Below are positions 1-9,052 of a stretch of 64,000 nucleotides of DNA, in pieces. Under the pieces are notes generated by a model, which saw nothing but the letters and a program-made list of their open reading frames with translations, was not told where the DNA came from and searched no databases. The stretch is from positions 1 through 64,000 of the forward strand of contig NZ_BSPC01000064.1 of NCBI RefSeq assembly GCF_030160835.1. The letters are read 5' to 3'. The stretch's first letter is position 1. Every line of letters starts with the position of its first letter. Made by a program: the position numbers and the translations under genes. Source of the stretch: Labrys miyagiensis. GTDB taxonomy: Bacteria > Pseudomonadota > Alphaproteobacteria > Rhizobiales > Labraceae.

Positions 1-1
1 G

Positions 2-1282
2 ACGCCGGCTCCGGCCGTGCCCGACGCGGCGAGCACCGCTCCCGATGCCGCCGCTCCGGCTGCGCCCGCCACCGCCGACGGCGCCAACCCGGCTCCCGCC
101 GTGCCGGCCAAGCCCAAGGTCGCCAAGAAGGTGGTGAAGGCCGGGCCGTCCTACGCCGCCTCCACCCCGGTCGCCATTCCGGCGACGCCCTGGTCCTCGA
201 TCCCCACCTTCGACGCCGGCTCGCTCGACCGTCTCAACGGCCTCGCGCAGTATTATGCCAAGATCGCCCAGAATGGCGGCTTCCCGGCTGCTCCCCCCGT
301 CGGCCTTGGCGCCGGCGCCTCGGGCGATGCCGTGCTCGCCTTGCGCCAGCGCCTGGTGATGGAGAAGGACCTGCCCGACTATCAGCGCGACAATCCGAAA
401 TGGGATGCCGGCCTCACCACCGCCGTCGGCCATTTCCAGATGCGCTACGGCCTGCAGCCCACCGGCAAGATCGATGACCGTACCCATGCCCAGATGGCCG
501 TGCCGGTGCAGCAGCGCCTGATCCAGATCGGCCACAACATGGAGCGCGTCGGCGCCCGCTTCATCGACTTCAACCGCCGCTACGTGGTGGTGAACATCCC
601 GAGCGCCCAGGTCGAGGCGATCGAGAACGGCCAGGTCGTGCGCCGCTACTTCGCCGTGGTCGGCCGGCCGCAGAACCCCTCTCCGGAGGTGGACGCCACC
701 ATCAGCGCCATCAACTTCAACCCCACCTGGACCGTGCCGCAATCCATCATCAAGAAGGAGATTGCGCCGCACATGCTGAAGGACTCGTCCTATCTCGCCC
801 GGCAGAACATGTCGGTGATGGATGGTTCCGGCAAGACGATCGATCCGAAGTCGATCGACTGGTCGAGCCCGAAGGCCGCCAACTATATCGTGCGGCAGGC
901 CAACGGCATGGGCAATGCCCTCGGCCAGCTGCGCATCCAGATGCCGAATCCGGACTCGGTCTACATGCATGACACGCCCACCAAGAAGCTGTTTGGCTCG
1001 GTCGACCGCTTCTTCTCGCATGGCTGCGTGCGCGTGCAGGGCGTGAACGACCTCGCCGCCTGGCTGCTGGGCGATGGCTGGGACGCCAGGCGCGTCACCC
1101 AGGAAGTGGCGACCGGCGAGCGCAAGGACCAGCCGATCCCCGACCGCGTGCCCGTGCACTGGGTCTACATGACCGCCTATGTCACCCCGGACGGCACGGC
1201 CCATTTCCGCCCCGACGTCTACAATCTCGACTTCGGCTCGGCCGCGCGCATTGCGGATGCCCAGGTGGTGAACCCGTATTGA
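2..1282 (+). CDS. L,D-transpeptidase family protein (5' end outside window)
   Basis: The protein carries a YkuD (L,D-transpeptidase) domain, which forms 3-3 cross-links in periplasmic peptidoglycan or attaches proteins to it. The catalytic signature SHGCVRV is present, with the nucleophilic Cys encoded at 1025-1027, and the His of the fold lies in YMHDTP just upstream. A peptidoglycan-binding-like segment (about nt 320-500) precedes the catalytic domain, and the N-terminal part is Ala/Pro rich. The frame is open to the first base of the window, so the start and any signal peptide lie upstream; a GTG at 17 is probably internal. A larger paralogue lies at 52101-54281 and shares the PQSIIKKE segment before the catalytic domain. 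This one ends 2 nt before a palindromic repeat. Confidence 0.9.
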   Translation, partial: TPAPAVPDAASTAPDAAAPAAPATADGANPAPAVPAKPKVAKKVVKAGPSYAASTPVAIPATPWSSIPTFDAGSLDRLNGLAQYYAKIAQNGGFPAAPPVGLGAGASGDAVLALRQRLVMEKDLPDYQRDNPKWDAGLTTAVGHFQMRYGLQPTGKIDDRTHAQMAVPVQQRLIQIGHNMERVGARFIDFNRRYVVVNIPSAQVEAIENGQVVRRYFAVVGRPQNPSPEVDATISAINFNPTWTVPQSIIKKEIAPHMLKDSSYLARQNMSVMDGSGKTIDPKSIDWSSPKAANYIVRQANGMGNALGQLRIQMPNPDSVYMHDTPTKKLFGSVDRFFSHGCVRVQGVNDLAAWLLGDGWDARRVTQEVATGERKDQPIPDRVPVHWVYMTAYVTPDGTAHFRPDVYNLDFGSAARIADAQVVNPY

Positions 1283-1283
1283 G

Positions 1284-1496
1284 CTGGGAGCGCGGACTTC
1301 TCAGCGACATGCCTTCATGTCGCGATGTCCGCTCTTGAAGCGATAACGATCGCAGACCAGGCGGCGCGGTTGCGTAGCAGCATCGTTCCTGGCTCGAGAA
1401 GCTTCATCCTGCTTCTGGAAGGCGAATCATTCTACGATACGGCAGGAGCGGACATCGCGACATGAAGGCATGTCGCTGAGATGTCCGCGCTCCCGG
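1284..1496. repeat. Family A palindromic element with GCGACATG hairpin modules
   Basis: Left arm (about 1284-1336) and right arm (about 1447-1496) are inverted copies that begin and end with GGGAGCGCGGAC / GTCCGCGCTCCC. Each arm contains its own hairpin, GCGACATG paired with CATGTCGC. The spacer between the arms is about 110 bases with no gene. The element starts 1 base after the stop of the transpeptidase gene and ends 12 bases before the GST start codon. Confidence 0.85.
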
Positions 1497-1508
1497 GAAT
1501 AACCCATC

Positions 1509-2156
1509 ATGCTGAGAATCTGGGGACGGCGGAATTCCTTCAATGTGCAGAAGGTGATGTGGCTGGTGGGCGAGCTCGGCCTTGTCCATGAGCATATCCC
1601 CGCCGGCGGCAATTTCGGTGGGCTGGATACGCCGCAATTCCTGGCGATGAACCCGCATGGCCGCGTGCCGGTGATCGACGATGGCGGTGCCGTCATATGG
1701 GAATCGCATACGATCCTGCGCTACCTCGCCGCCCGCTACGGCGCCGGGCGCTTCTGGGCGGAGGATCCGGCGGCGCGCGCCGAGGCGGAGTGCTGGATGG
1801 ACTGGCTGCAGACCGTGCTGCAGCCCGCCTTCCTCAACGACATCTTCTGGGGCTTCTACCGCACGCCGCCACAGCGGCGCGATGGGGCGACGATCCAGCG
1901 CGGCATCGACAAATGCACGGCTCATTTCCAGCTGCTCGACCGCTGGCTGGAGGGGCGGGCCTACATGCTCGGCGATCAGCTCAGCCTCGCCGACATCACC
2001 GTGGGCACCACGCTCTACCGCTATTACGGCCTGGACATCCCCCGCCCGCGCGTGCCGAATGTCGAGGCTTGGTATGCAAGCCTGCAGGAGCGCGCGCCCT
2101 ATCGCGAGCACGTGATGGTGTCCTTCGCCGACCTCGAGGGACGGCTCGGGAATTGA
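1509..2156 (+). CDS. Glutathione S-transferase family protein
   Basis: A 215-residue cytosolic GST, the normal length for the family. The N-terminal thioredoxin-like half (about 1-80) has the NSFNVQK start of helix 1, the cis-proline loop in GRVPV and the glutathione gamma-glutamyl contact WESHTI (E-S). The C-terminal all-helical domain (about 88-205) contains the conserved LSLADITVG motif with its helix-capping Asp. The predicted role is conjugation of glutathione to electrophiles or a related thiol reaction; the substrate is unknown. The start is ATG at 1509, directly after a repeat element. It looks like a single-gene unit. Confidence 0.92.
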   Translation: MLRIWGRRNSFNVQKVMWLVGELGLVHEHIPAGGNFGGLDTPQFLAMNPHGRVPVIDDGGAVIWESHTILRYLAARYGAGRFWAEDPAARAEAECWMDWLQTVLQPAFLNDIFWGFYRTPPQRRDGATIQRGIDKCTAHFQLLDRWLEGRAYMLGDQLSLADITVGTTLYRYYGLDIPRPRVPNVEAWYASLQERAPYREHVMVSFADLEGRLGN

Positions 2157-2261
2157 GCTAAAGCGTTTTGCGATTTGCCGGATTCGGCAAGAATCGTAAA
2201 GACGCGTCGAACCAAAGAGTGAGAGCAAAGCAGCGTTTACGCTTGAACGCGCTTTGCTCTG
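2157..2261. repeat. Family D intergenic repeat (AAAGCGTTTTGCGA ... GCTTTGCTCT)
   Basis: A roughly 105-base block that starts AAAGCGTTTTGCGATT and ends CGCTTTGCTCT, with AGCAAAGC and GCTTTGCT internal inverted segments. A related block lies at 61033-61140, which shares the GCGTTT start, an internal (in)verted AATCGCAAAA segment and the TTTTGCTCT end. It sits right behind the GST stop codon. Confidence 0.6.
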
Positions 2262-2306
2262 GGGCAGGCGGCATGCCTTACGGGGATCGCTGGCATCCCT
2301 GCTCAT

Positions 2307-2420
2307 GAGCGCTAACTTTGCAGCCCAGGAGCGGAGGCACAGCCGTCATTGCGAGCGCCAGCGAAGCAATCCAGGAGCCGCGGACACTGCCCTTTGGCCC
2401 CTGGATTGCTTCGCCCTGCG
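2307..2420. repeat. Family C repeat (GTCATTGCGAGCG ... CTGGATTGCTTCGC), truncated
   Basis: Contains GTCATTGCGAGCG, GCGAAGCAATCCAGG and then the inverted CCTGGATTGCTTCGC. The full version at about 35112-35250 continues into CGCAATGACGG. This copy stops abruptly at 2420, where an IS-like relic begins. The leader GCTAACTTTG and GGCACAGCCGTCATTG also match the leader of the 35-kb copy. Confidence 0.75.
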
Positions 2421-2623
2421 TAACTGCCCAGGTACTCCCTCATTTTTTGGCGCCCAAATATGCTCGCAGGACACGTCAGCGAGAACGCAGGTGAATCGCA
2501 TCAAGAACAAATACGAGTCGACGGAACTCGTCATTGGCAGAGAGGCATGTCTTCTTACCCAAATTGAGGGTACCTGGGCAGTTACCGGATGCCTAATCAA
2601 GCAAGGTGACCTGGGCAGTTTCC
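2421..2623. mobile_element. Relic of an insertion sequence (terminal repeats only)
   Basis: TAACTGCCCAGGTAC (2421-2435) and GTACCTGGGCAGTTA (2570-2584) form a perfect 15-bp inverted repeat, and a third partial copy, GACCTGGGCAGTT, lies at 2608-2620. Multiple CCTGGGCAGTT-type repeats at an end resemble the multiple terminal repeats of IS21-family elements, but that assignment is an inference. No transposase frame remains. The segment is less GC rich than its surroundings and interrupts a family C repeat at its left edge. Confidence 0.55.
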
Positions 2624-2690
2624 AACAACGAAGGAATCGCTAAATCTCCGGGCGCAGAGAGGAATTCACTGCACCACCGTGCGCTGTGGA

Positions 2691-3320
2691 TCACGAGCAT
2701 CTGTAGCGTTGCAGAAACATCAGGATCGTCTCTTCAACTGCGTCCTCGGCCGAGACGGGTAGGCCCTCGCGGCCCATCATCCAGGGCCACAGAGATAGTT
2801 CGTTGAGCATCCCCATGAATTGGTGAGCTGCAAGGATCGGATTGCGGCAGTCCAGGATACCCAGCCCAGTCAGATGGGCGAGATAGCGCACGAGCCGCTC
2901 GGTTTGGGGGTCCATGACCGTGGCAAACTCCTCGGCGATCCACGGAAACTGACGGGAGTCGGCCACGACCATGCGAAGGAAGCCGAGATATTCCGGCTGC
3001 TCGTGAAGCTCTAGAATCATGCGCGCGACCAAACGCAGCACGTCCTCGACATCGCCTTGGGTTTCGACGCCGGACGGAAATGCGTCCTCGAGCTGACCCG
3101 ACACCCTGACGAGCATCTCCCGAAAGATCTCCTCCTTGCTTGAGAACTGGTTGTAGAGCGTGCGTCGGGCCACGCCCGCGGCCACGGCCAGTTCGTCCAT
3201 GCTGACAGAACCAAAGCCTCGTTTCAGGAACAGCTGCTCGGCCGCCTTGACGATGGCCTCCCGCGACCCGCCGCGCCGCGCAGCCGGGACGCCCTCTTTT
3301 GAATCGTTGCGAGTTTCCAT
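2691..3320 (-). CDS. TetR/AcrR family transcriptional regulator of the adjacent RND pump
   Basis: A 209-residue TetR-type repressor. The N-terminal helix-turn-helix domain (about 18-65) shows the typical sequence AEQLFLKRGF, DELAVAAGVARRTLYNQF and SSKEEIF. The rest is a helical ligand-binding and dimerisation domain of the AefR-like type. It is divergent from the membrane fusion protein gene, with a double operator 14 bp in front of its start codon. This strongly suggests autorepression and repression of the efflux genes until an inducer binds; the inducer is unknown. Confidence 0.92.
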   Translation of the reverse strand: METRNDSKEGVPAARRGGSREAIVKAAEQLFLKRGFGSVSMDELAVAAGVARRTLYNQFSSKEEIFREMLVRVSGQLEDAFPSGVETQGDVEDVLRLVARMILELHEQPEYLGFLRMVVADSRQFPWIAEEFATVMDPQTERLVRYLAHLTGLGILDCRNPILAAHQFMGMLNELSLWPWMMGREGLPVSAEDAVEETILMFLQRYRCS

Positions 3321-3333
3321 ACGAATTCCTTAT

Positions 3334-3376
3334 TGCACTCTACAGTGCATATGAATATACTGCACTGTGCAGTGCA
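3334..3376. promoter_or_regulatory. Tandem TetR-type operators in the divergent promoter
   Basis: Two copies of TGCACT-N4-AGTGCA lie at 3334-3349 and 3361-3376, with centres 27 bp apart and identical 6-bp arms but different 4-bp cores. They lie between the tetR start (3320) and the efflux gene start (3469). Two identical dyads spaced by about 2.5 turns fit binding of two TetR dimers. Because the second operator is here, the upstream in-frame start at 3367 is unlikely to be used. Confidence 0.85.
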
Positions 3377-3468
3377 TATCAAGGGCCAGATGCACTGGCG
3401 CCCGTTTTATCGTCGCGCCGGCTCCAGCAAGCCGAACCTCCATCAGCCCACTACGAAAGGCAGTGCCA

Positions 3469-4542
3469 GTGTGCAAGTTTCAGATCTTAATGGCCACCCT
3501 GCTCGCCACGGCTCTCACGGGCTGCGACAGTAAAGAGGCCCCCACAGCCCAGGTAAGACCGGTCCGGACGGTCGCTGCGGAGCCCGGTGCGCAGGGCGAG
3601 ACCCTGGCGTTGACGGGCCAGGTTCGCCCCAAAGACCAGGTCAGCCTCGCCTTCCGCCTCGACGGACGCATGGTCAAGCGGCTTGTCAATGTCGGCGACG
3701 TCCTCAAGGCGGGCGAGATCGTCGCTCAACTCGACCCGCAAAACCAGCAGAACTCGCTGCGCGCGGCGCAAGCGAGTCTGGCCGCGGCCGAGGCGGCGCT
3801 GACGCAGGCCCGCCTGACTTTCGATCGGCAGCAACAGCTTCTAGCTGGCGGCTGGACCCAGCGTGCAAAATTCGACGAGGCTCAGCAATCGCTTCTCAGC
3901 GCCGAGGCCCAGGTGGACGCCGCCCATGCCCAGGTGGCCATCGCGCAAGATCAAGTGAATTACACCGACCTGATCGCAGATGCCCCCGGCGTGGTAACCG
4001 CAACTGGGGCCGAGCCGGGCGAGGTCATCCGCGCCGGACAGTCGATCGTGAACGTTGCGCGTCAGGGCGGACGCGATGCGGTATTCGATGTTTCGGAACA
4101 GCTCATCCGCACGAGCCCGCGCGATCCCGTGGTGCAGATCGTGTTGACCAACGATCCGTCCGTGCGGGCAACAGGCCGTGTGCGGGAGGTCTCGCCGCAG
4201 GCAGATGCCACCACAAGAACGTTCCAGGTCAAGGTTGGAATCATCGATCCTCCCCAGGAGATGCAGCTGGGTTCCACTGTCACCGGCAGCATCAAACTGG
4301 CCACCCCTTCCGGTCTTCAGGTTCCGCCGAGCGCGCTCACCAGGTCAGACGGCCGCCCGGCCGTGTGGGTCGTCGACCCAAAGAGCCAGACCGTGTCGCT
4401 GCGCAACGTCGATGTCTCACGATATGATCCGGCCGGCGTCATTGTTTCGCAGGGTCTGGACGCCGGGGAGACTGTAGTCACCGCAGGCGTGCAGACGCTG
4501 CATCCGGACCAGAAAGTCCGTGTGCTGGGAGGGGGTGTGTGA
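3469..4542 (+). CDS. RND efflux periplasmic adaptor (membrane fusion protein), lipoprotein
   Basis: Adaptor subunit (about 357 residues) that links an inner-membrane RND pump to an outer-membrane channel. A lipoprotein signal peptide ends in the lipobox LTGC followed by DS. The lipoyl/barrel-sandwich halves (VSLAFRLDGRM..., DAPGVVTATGAEPGEVI) flank a coiled-coil hairpin rich in Ala and Gln (about 100-165), followed by beta-barrel and membrane-proximal domains. GTG at 3469 was chosen because GAAAGG lies 8 nt upstream and gives a normal signal peptide; the longer in-frame start at 3367 would overlap the operator. Stop and next start overlap (TGATG), so the genes are translationally coupled. Confidence 0.9.
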   Translation: MCKFQILMATLLATALTGCDSKEAPTAQVRPVRTVAAEPGAQGETLALTGQVRPKDQVSLAFRLDGRMVKRLVNVGDVLKAGEIVAQLDPQNQQNSLRAAQASLAAAEAALTQARLTFDRQQQLLAGGWTQRAKFDEAQQSLLSAEAQVDAAHAQVAIAQDQVNYTDLIADAPGVVTATGAEPGEVIRAGQSIVNVARQGGRDAVFDVSEQLIRTSPRDPVVQIVLTNDPSVRATGRVREVSPQADATTRTFQVKVGIIDPPQEMQLGSTVTGSIKLATPSGLQVPPSALTRSDGRPAVWVVDPKSQTVSLRNVDVSRYDPAGVIVSQGLDAGETVVTAGVQTLHPDQKVRVLGGGV

Positions 4543-7500
4543 TGCGCTTCAACCTCTCCGAATGGGCGCTCCGGCACCGGTCGCTCGTCACCTACTTCAT
4601 GCTCATCATCGCCGTTGCGGGCGTCTGGTCCTACCTCCGGCTCGGCCGGAGTGAAGATCCGGACTTCACGGTCAAGACAATGGTGGTGCAGGCCGCATGG
4701 CCGGGCGCCACGGTCGCCGATACGATCGAGCAAGTCACCGACCGCCTTGAAAGCAAGCTGCAGGAAACACCAGGTCTCGATTACCTGAAGAGCTACACGA
4801 CCCCAGGCCAGACGACGATCTTCGTCAACCTGAAGGACTCGACGCCTCCGGCTCAGGTGGCGAACATTTGGTACCAGGTGCGCAAGAAGGTGGGCGACAT
4901 CCGGAGCACGCTGCCGCAGGGAATCGTCGGCCCCGGCTTCAACGACGAGTTCGGCGATACTTACGGCATCGTCTACGGCTTTACCACGGACGGCTTCACG
5001 GATCGGGAATTGCGGGACTACGTCGTCGATGTCCGCAAGCGCCTTCTGCAGCTTCCGGACATCTCCAAGATCGACCTACTCGGTGCGCAGGACGAGCGTG
5101 TGTATGTCGAATTCTCAGACAAGCAGCTGGCGGGCCTCGGGATCGACCGCTCCGCACTCATCACCGCGTTGCAGGCCCAGAACGCTGTCGCACCCCCGGG
5201 CGTCGTGCAGACCGAGGACGAGAAAATCCTCGTCCGCGTCTCGGGTGCCTTCCAATCCGAGCAGGATGTGCTCGCCGTCAATTTCGTCGCGAAGAACGGC
5301 CGCATCATTCGCCTCGGTGACATCGCGCATGTCGTCCGCGGGCCGGCCGACCCGGCGCAGCCGATGTTCCGCGTCAATGGACGCCAGGGCATCGGGCTGT
5401 CGATCGCCATGCGCAAGGGCGGTGACGTTCTGGCGCTGGGGCGCAATGTCGGGCACGCCATGGCCGAGATCAAGGCGAACCTGCCGGTCGGGATCGAGCC
5501 GACGCTCGTCGCCGACCAGCCGGTGACCGTGGAGCATGCCGTGGACGACTTCATGGAGGCCCTGTGGGAATCCGTCGCCATCGTGCTCGGTGTCAGCCTG
5601 CTCAGCCTCGGCCTGCGCGCCGGCGCGGTGGTGGCGCTCTCGATCCCGCTCGTGCTCGCCGCGGTGTTCGTGGCGATGGGATTCCTCGGGATCGACCTTC
5701 AGCGGATCTCGCTGGGCGCCCTCATCATCGCCCTCGGCCTGCTGGTCGATGATGCGATGATTACCGTCGAGACGATGGTCACACATCTGGAGCATGGCGA
5801 AGAAAAAGAGAAAGCGGCAACGTTTGCCTACTCCTCGACCGCCTTCCCGATGCTCACCGGCACATTGGTCACGGTGGCGGGTTTCGTGCCGATCGGGTTC
5901 GCGGCCAGCGCTGCTGGCGAGTACACCTTCTCGATCTTCGCCGTCGTTGCGATCGCGCTGCTCGTGTCCTGGGTTGTGGCGGTGCTGTTCGCCCCGTTGC
6001 TCGGTGTCTGGATCTTGAAAAAGCCCAAGGCGGCGCACTCCGGCGAGCCTGGACCGATCATGCGTTGTTTCCGCAGCTTCCTGATACTGGCGATGCGGGC
6101 GCGCTGGGTGACGCTGATCGCGACACTCTGCCTGTTTGGCGCTGCGGTCTATGGGATGCGTCTGGTTCCGCAACAATTCTTCCCGCCCTCGGACCGCCCC
6201 GAACTGCTGGTCGATCTGCAGTTGCCGCAGAACGCGTCGATGAACGCAACGCGCGATATCTCGACCCGGGTCGACCAACTCCTGGCGGGTGATCAGGACG
6301 TGGACCATTGGAGCACGAATGTCGGCCAGGGCGCCGTTCGCTTCTACCTGCCACTGAACGTCCAGCTTCCCAACGACTCTTTCGCCCAGCTCGTGGTTGT
6401 CACCAAGGGACTGGAGCAGCGCGAGCGCGTCAAGGCCAAGCTGGAGCAGGCACTGGCCACGCAGTTTCCGAATGCCGTCGGGCGGGTCTATCCGCTCGAA
6501 CTCGGGCCGCCTGTCGGTTGGCCGTTGCAATACCGGGTGACCGGCGTCGATCCCGAGCAAGTGCGCGACATCGCCTTCAATGTCGCGAAGATCCTGAGTG
6601 ATGACCCGAATGCCCGCAACGTCAACTACAACTGGATGGAGCCGGCACGAACGTTGCGCGTTCGCGTCGATCAAGACCAGGCGAGGCTCCTCGGCCTGAG
6701 CTCGGAGAATCTTGCTCAGACCCTGAACGCGGTCGTGTCCGGCATCACGTCAACCCAGATGCGCAGCGGCACCTATCTCGTTGATGTGGTCGTGCGGGCC
6801 TCGGCTGAGGAGCGCATGTCGCTCTCGACGATCCGTGCGCTTCAGGTGCCGTTGCCGAATGGGCAGACCGTTCCGCTGAGCCAGATTGCATCCGTGGAAT
6901 ACGGCCAGGAGTATCCCATGATCTGGCGACGAGACCGATCACCGACCGTGACGGTGCAAGCCGATGTCGCGCCCGGCATTCAGACCGCGACCGTCGTCCA
7001 GGCTTTGGCGCCGAAGTTTGAGGCCCTGAATGCGAGCCTGCCGAGCGGTTACCATATCGCACTCGGGGGAACGGTCGAGGAGAGCAGCAAGGCGCAGGTG
7101 TCCGTCGCAGCGGTCCTGCCGTTGATGCTCATCCTGATCCTGACGGTGCTGATGATCCAGCTTCAGAGCTTCAATCGCCTGTTCCTGGTGATCAGCGTGG
7201 CCCCGCTCGGCCTTGTCGGGGTCGTCGCGGCGCTCCTGCTGGCGGACAAGCCCCTCGGCTTCGTCGCACTCCTCGGCGTGCTCGCGCTGACAGGCATGAT
7301 CGCGCGCAATTCGGTGATCCTGATCGATCAGATCGAAAAGGAGAAGGCGCACGGCCGACATCCTTGGGATGCGGTCGTTGAGGCCACCACGCACCGGTTC
7401 CGCCCGATCCTGCTGACCGCCGCTGCTGCCATCCTCGGTATGATCCCGATCGCATCCACCATCTTCTGGGGCCCGATGGCTTACGCGATCATGGGCGGCT

Positions 7501-7631
7501 TGGCGGTTGCAACGCTTCTGACGCTGATCTTCCTTCCGGCGCTCTACGTGACGTGGTTCCGCATCGAGCGACCCAGGGTGACGGCAGGCGAAAGCGTCGA
7601 TCTCGGGCATGCCGCCACGGTCAGCCTATGA
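4542..7631 (+). CDS. RND efflux transporter permease (AcrB/HAE1-like)
   Basis: Full-length inner-membrane RND pump of 1029 residues, driven by the proton gradient. It has the usual two repeats of 6 transmembrane segments with large periplasmic loops: TM1 at about 16-33, a TM2-6 block around 345-500, TM7 near 525 and a TM8-12 block around 855-1010. The proton-relay Asp pair is in GLLVDDAMITVE (TM4) and the second-repeat counterpart is GMIARNSVILIDQ. ATG at 4542 overlaps the adaptor stop; a GTG one codon earlier is the alternative. No outer-membrane factor gene follows, so it probably shares a TolC-like channel encoded elsewhere. Confidence 0.95.
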   Translation: MRFNLSEWALRHRSLVTYFMLIIAVAGVWSYLRLGRSEDPDFTVKTMVVQAAWPGATVADTIEQVTDRLESKLQETPGLDYLKSYTTPGQTTIFVNLKDSTPPAQVANIWYQVRKKVGDIRSTLPQGIVGPGFNDEFGDTYGIVYGFTTDGFTDRELRDYVVDVRKRLLQLPDISKIDLLGAQDERVYVEFSDKQLAGLGIDRSALITALQAQNAVAPPGVVQTEDEKILVRVSGAFQSEQDVLAVNFVAKNGRIIRLGDIAHVVRGPADPAQPMFRVNGRQGIGLSIAMRKGGDVLALGRNVGHAMAEIKANLPVGIEPTLVADQPVTVEHAVDDFMEALWESVAIVLGVSLLSLGLRAGAVVALSIPLVLAAVFVAMGFLGIDLQRISLGALIIALGLLVDDAMITVETMVTHLEHGEEKEKAATFAYSSTAFPMLTGTLVTVAGFVPIGFAASAAGEYTFSIFAVVAIALLVSWVVAVLFAPLLGVWILKKPKAAHSGEPGPIMRCFRSFLILAMRARWVTLIATLCLFGAAVYGMRLVPQQFFPPSDRPELLVDLQLPQNASMNATRDISTRVDQLLAGDQDVDHWSTNVGQGAVRFYLPLNVQLPNDSFAQLVVVTKGLEQRERVKAKLEQALATQFPNAVGRVYPLELGPPVGWPLQYRVTGVDPEQVRDIAFNVAKILSDDPNARNVNYNWMEPARTLRVRVDQDQARLLGLSSENLAQTLNAVVSGITSTQMRSGTYLVDVVVRASAEERMSLSTIRALQVPLPNGQTVPLSQIASVEYGQEYPMIWRRDRSPTVTVQADVAPGIQTATVVQALAPKFEALNASLPSGYHIALGGTVEESSKAQVSVAAVLPLMLILILTVLMIQLQSFNRLFLVISVAPLGLVGVVAALLLADKPLGFVALLGVLALTGMIARNSVILIDQIEKEKAHGRHPWDAVVEATTHRFRPILLTAAAAILGMIPIASTIFWGPMAYAIMGGLAVATLLTLIFLPALYVTWFRIERPRVTAGESVDLGHAATVSL

Positions 7632-7804
7632 CCCGAATGGCTTTCACCGAGCGCCACTTCTTGGAGATGGCCATGTACATCAACGCCGCTCGCGAAGGCC
7701 CGTTTCCAGGCCTGTTGGGGTCGCTTGTCGCAGGTGGCACACCGCCGCCCGCGACTCGCCCCGCCAATCACGGCATTAAGCATCTGACGGGGGTGAGTGA
7801 CGCT

Positions 7805-8908
7805 GTGCGCAGGGGAAAGTCAAGACCGGAAGCCGGGTCCTCCAGTGCGCTTCGGCGTCTCCTGGCCTGCTCACTTGTAGTCGCGGCGGCGTTGCTTAGC
7901 GGCTGCGCCTCCCGCCCGGAAAGTGGGTTTCTGCGCCCGGTTTCAGGGTCTGCCACGGGCGCGAGCGAGCATACGCTTCTGATCGCAACGACCCGCGAGC
8001 GCGATTCCAGGCCAGGCACGCTGTTCAATGGCGATCGATCAGGGGCGCTCGATTATGCCACCGTTACCGTTTCCGTCCCACCCAAGCATGTAAGCGGGCA
8101 AGTCGAATGGCCCTCGTCTCCCCATGGTAATCCCCAGTCCGATTTTGTCGTGCGAAAGGCTGCCTATATCGACGGCGAGAAGGCCTTCATCCGCACGCTA
8201 AATGCCAGGTTGGACGCGCAGCCGCCCGGCAAACGCAAAGTGCTGGTGTTCATTCACGGCTACAACACGATGTTTGCCGAGGGGCTCTATCGCTTCTCGC
8301 AAATCATCGAGGACTCGAATTCGCCCGCAGTTCCCGTGCTGTTTACTTGGTCGTCGCAGGGGAGCCTCACTGGCTATGTCTACGACACAAACAGTGCGAC
8401 GGTGGCGCGGGATGACCTGGAACATACCCTCCGCCTCATTGCTGCCAGTGACGCTGACGAGATCAACATCGTCGCCCATTCGATGGGCAATTGGGTGACG
8501 GTGGAGGCCATTCGGCAAATCAAGATATCGGGCGATACGAGGGGAGCCAATAAGGTTGGAGCTATCATCTTGGCGGCGCCAGACATCGACCTCGACGTGT
8601 TCAAGTCTGAGATGAAACGCATTGGACGGCTCCGCAAGCCCTTCTTCATCGTTGTCTCGAAGGACGATCAGGCCTTGCAGTTTTCAAGGTTCATTGCGGG
8701 CGACAGACCCAGGCTCGGGGCCGACAGCAATGTGCAGGAGTTGGCGGCGTTAGGGGCGATCGTGATCGATCTGACGACCTTGAAGGGAAATGACCCCCTA
8801 AACCATGGCAAGTTCGCACAGCTTGCCAACGTTGCTCCAGAGCTGGAGCGTGTTTTGCAGGATGATACAGCGGCCGGCAAAGACTCCGTGCCGAAAAATC
8901 AACGGTGA
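7805..8908 (+). CDS. Alpha/beta hydrolase lipoprotein (DUF900-like)
   Basis: The core is an alpha/beta hydrolase of the DUF900 type: VFIHGYN oxyanion region, the nucleophile elbow AHSMGN (Ser), and a conserved DIDLDVF stretch. A signal peptide ending in LLSGC/AS makes it a likely lipoprotein. The frame is open upstream to an ATG at 7628 that overlaps the pump stop codon (ATGA), but starting there would put about 90 residues ahead of the lipobox. GTG at 7805, preceded by GGGGGTGA, gives a normal leader and is preferred with moderate certainty. Its position in the TetR-RND operon suggests hydrolysis of an ester-type compound handled by the pump, which is an inference. Confidence 0.75.
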   Translation: MRRGKSRPEAGSSSALRRLLACSLVVAAALLSGCASRPESGFLRPVSGSATGASEHTLLIATTRERDSRPGTLFNGDRSGALDYATVTVSVPPKHVSGQVEWPSSPHGNPQSDFVVRKAAYIDGEKAFIRTLNARLDAQPPGKRKVLVFIHGYNTMFAEGLYRFSQIIEDSNSPAVPVLFTWSSQGSLTGYVYDTNSATVARDDLEHTLRLIAASDADEINIVAHSMGNWVTVEAIRQIKISGDTRGANKVGAIILAAPDIDLDVFKSEMKRIGRLRKPFFIVVSKDDQALQFSRFIAGDRPRLGADSNVQELAALGAIVIDLTTLKGNDPLNHGKFAQLANVAPELERVLQDDTAAGKDSVPKNQR

Positions 8909-9052
8909 TCGGCGGTCGACTTGCTTCTTTCATTACCCTTCCGGTCAGAATCATCCATCCGCGCAGGCAGATCGCTTCTGAGGCACAACCCTAAGCGCGA
9001 CCTCGGCAGCCTGATCGAAACCTGTCAATCGGCCCCGTCCAGGGGGTAACAC

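Noticed and set aside
1404-2306. Long minus-strand frame opposite the GST gene
   Set aside because: It is a mirror of GC-rich codons of the GST gene and begins and ends in repeat sequence; no domain is visible.
5115-6674. 519-codon minus-strand frame inside the RND pump gene
   Set aside because: Antisense shadow of a clear RND permease; the composition (Asp/His/Arg-rich) is typical for such shadows.
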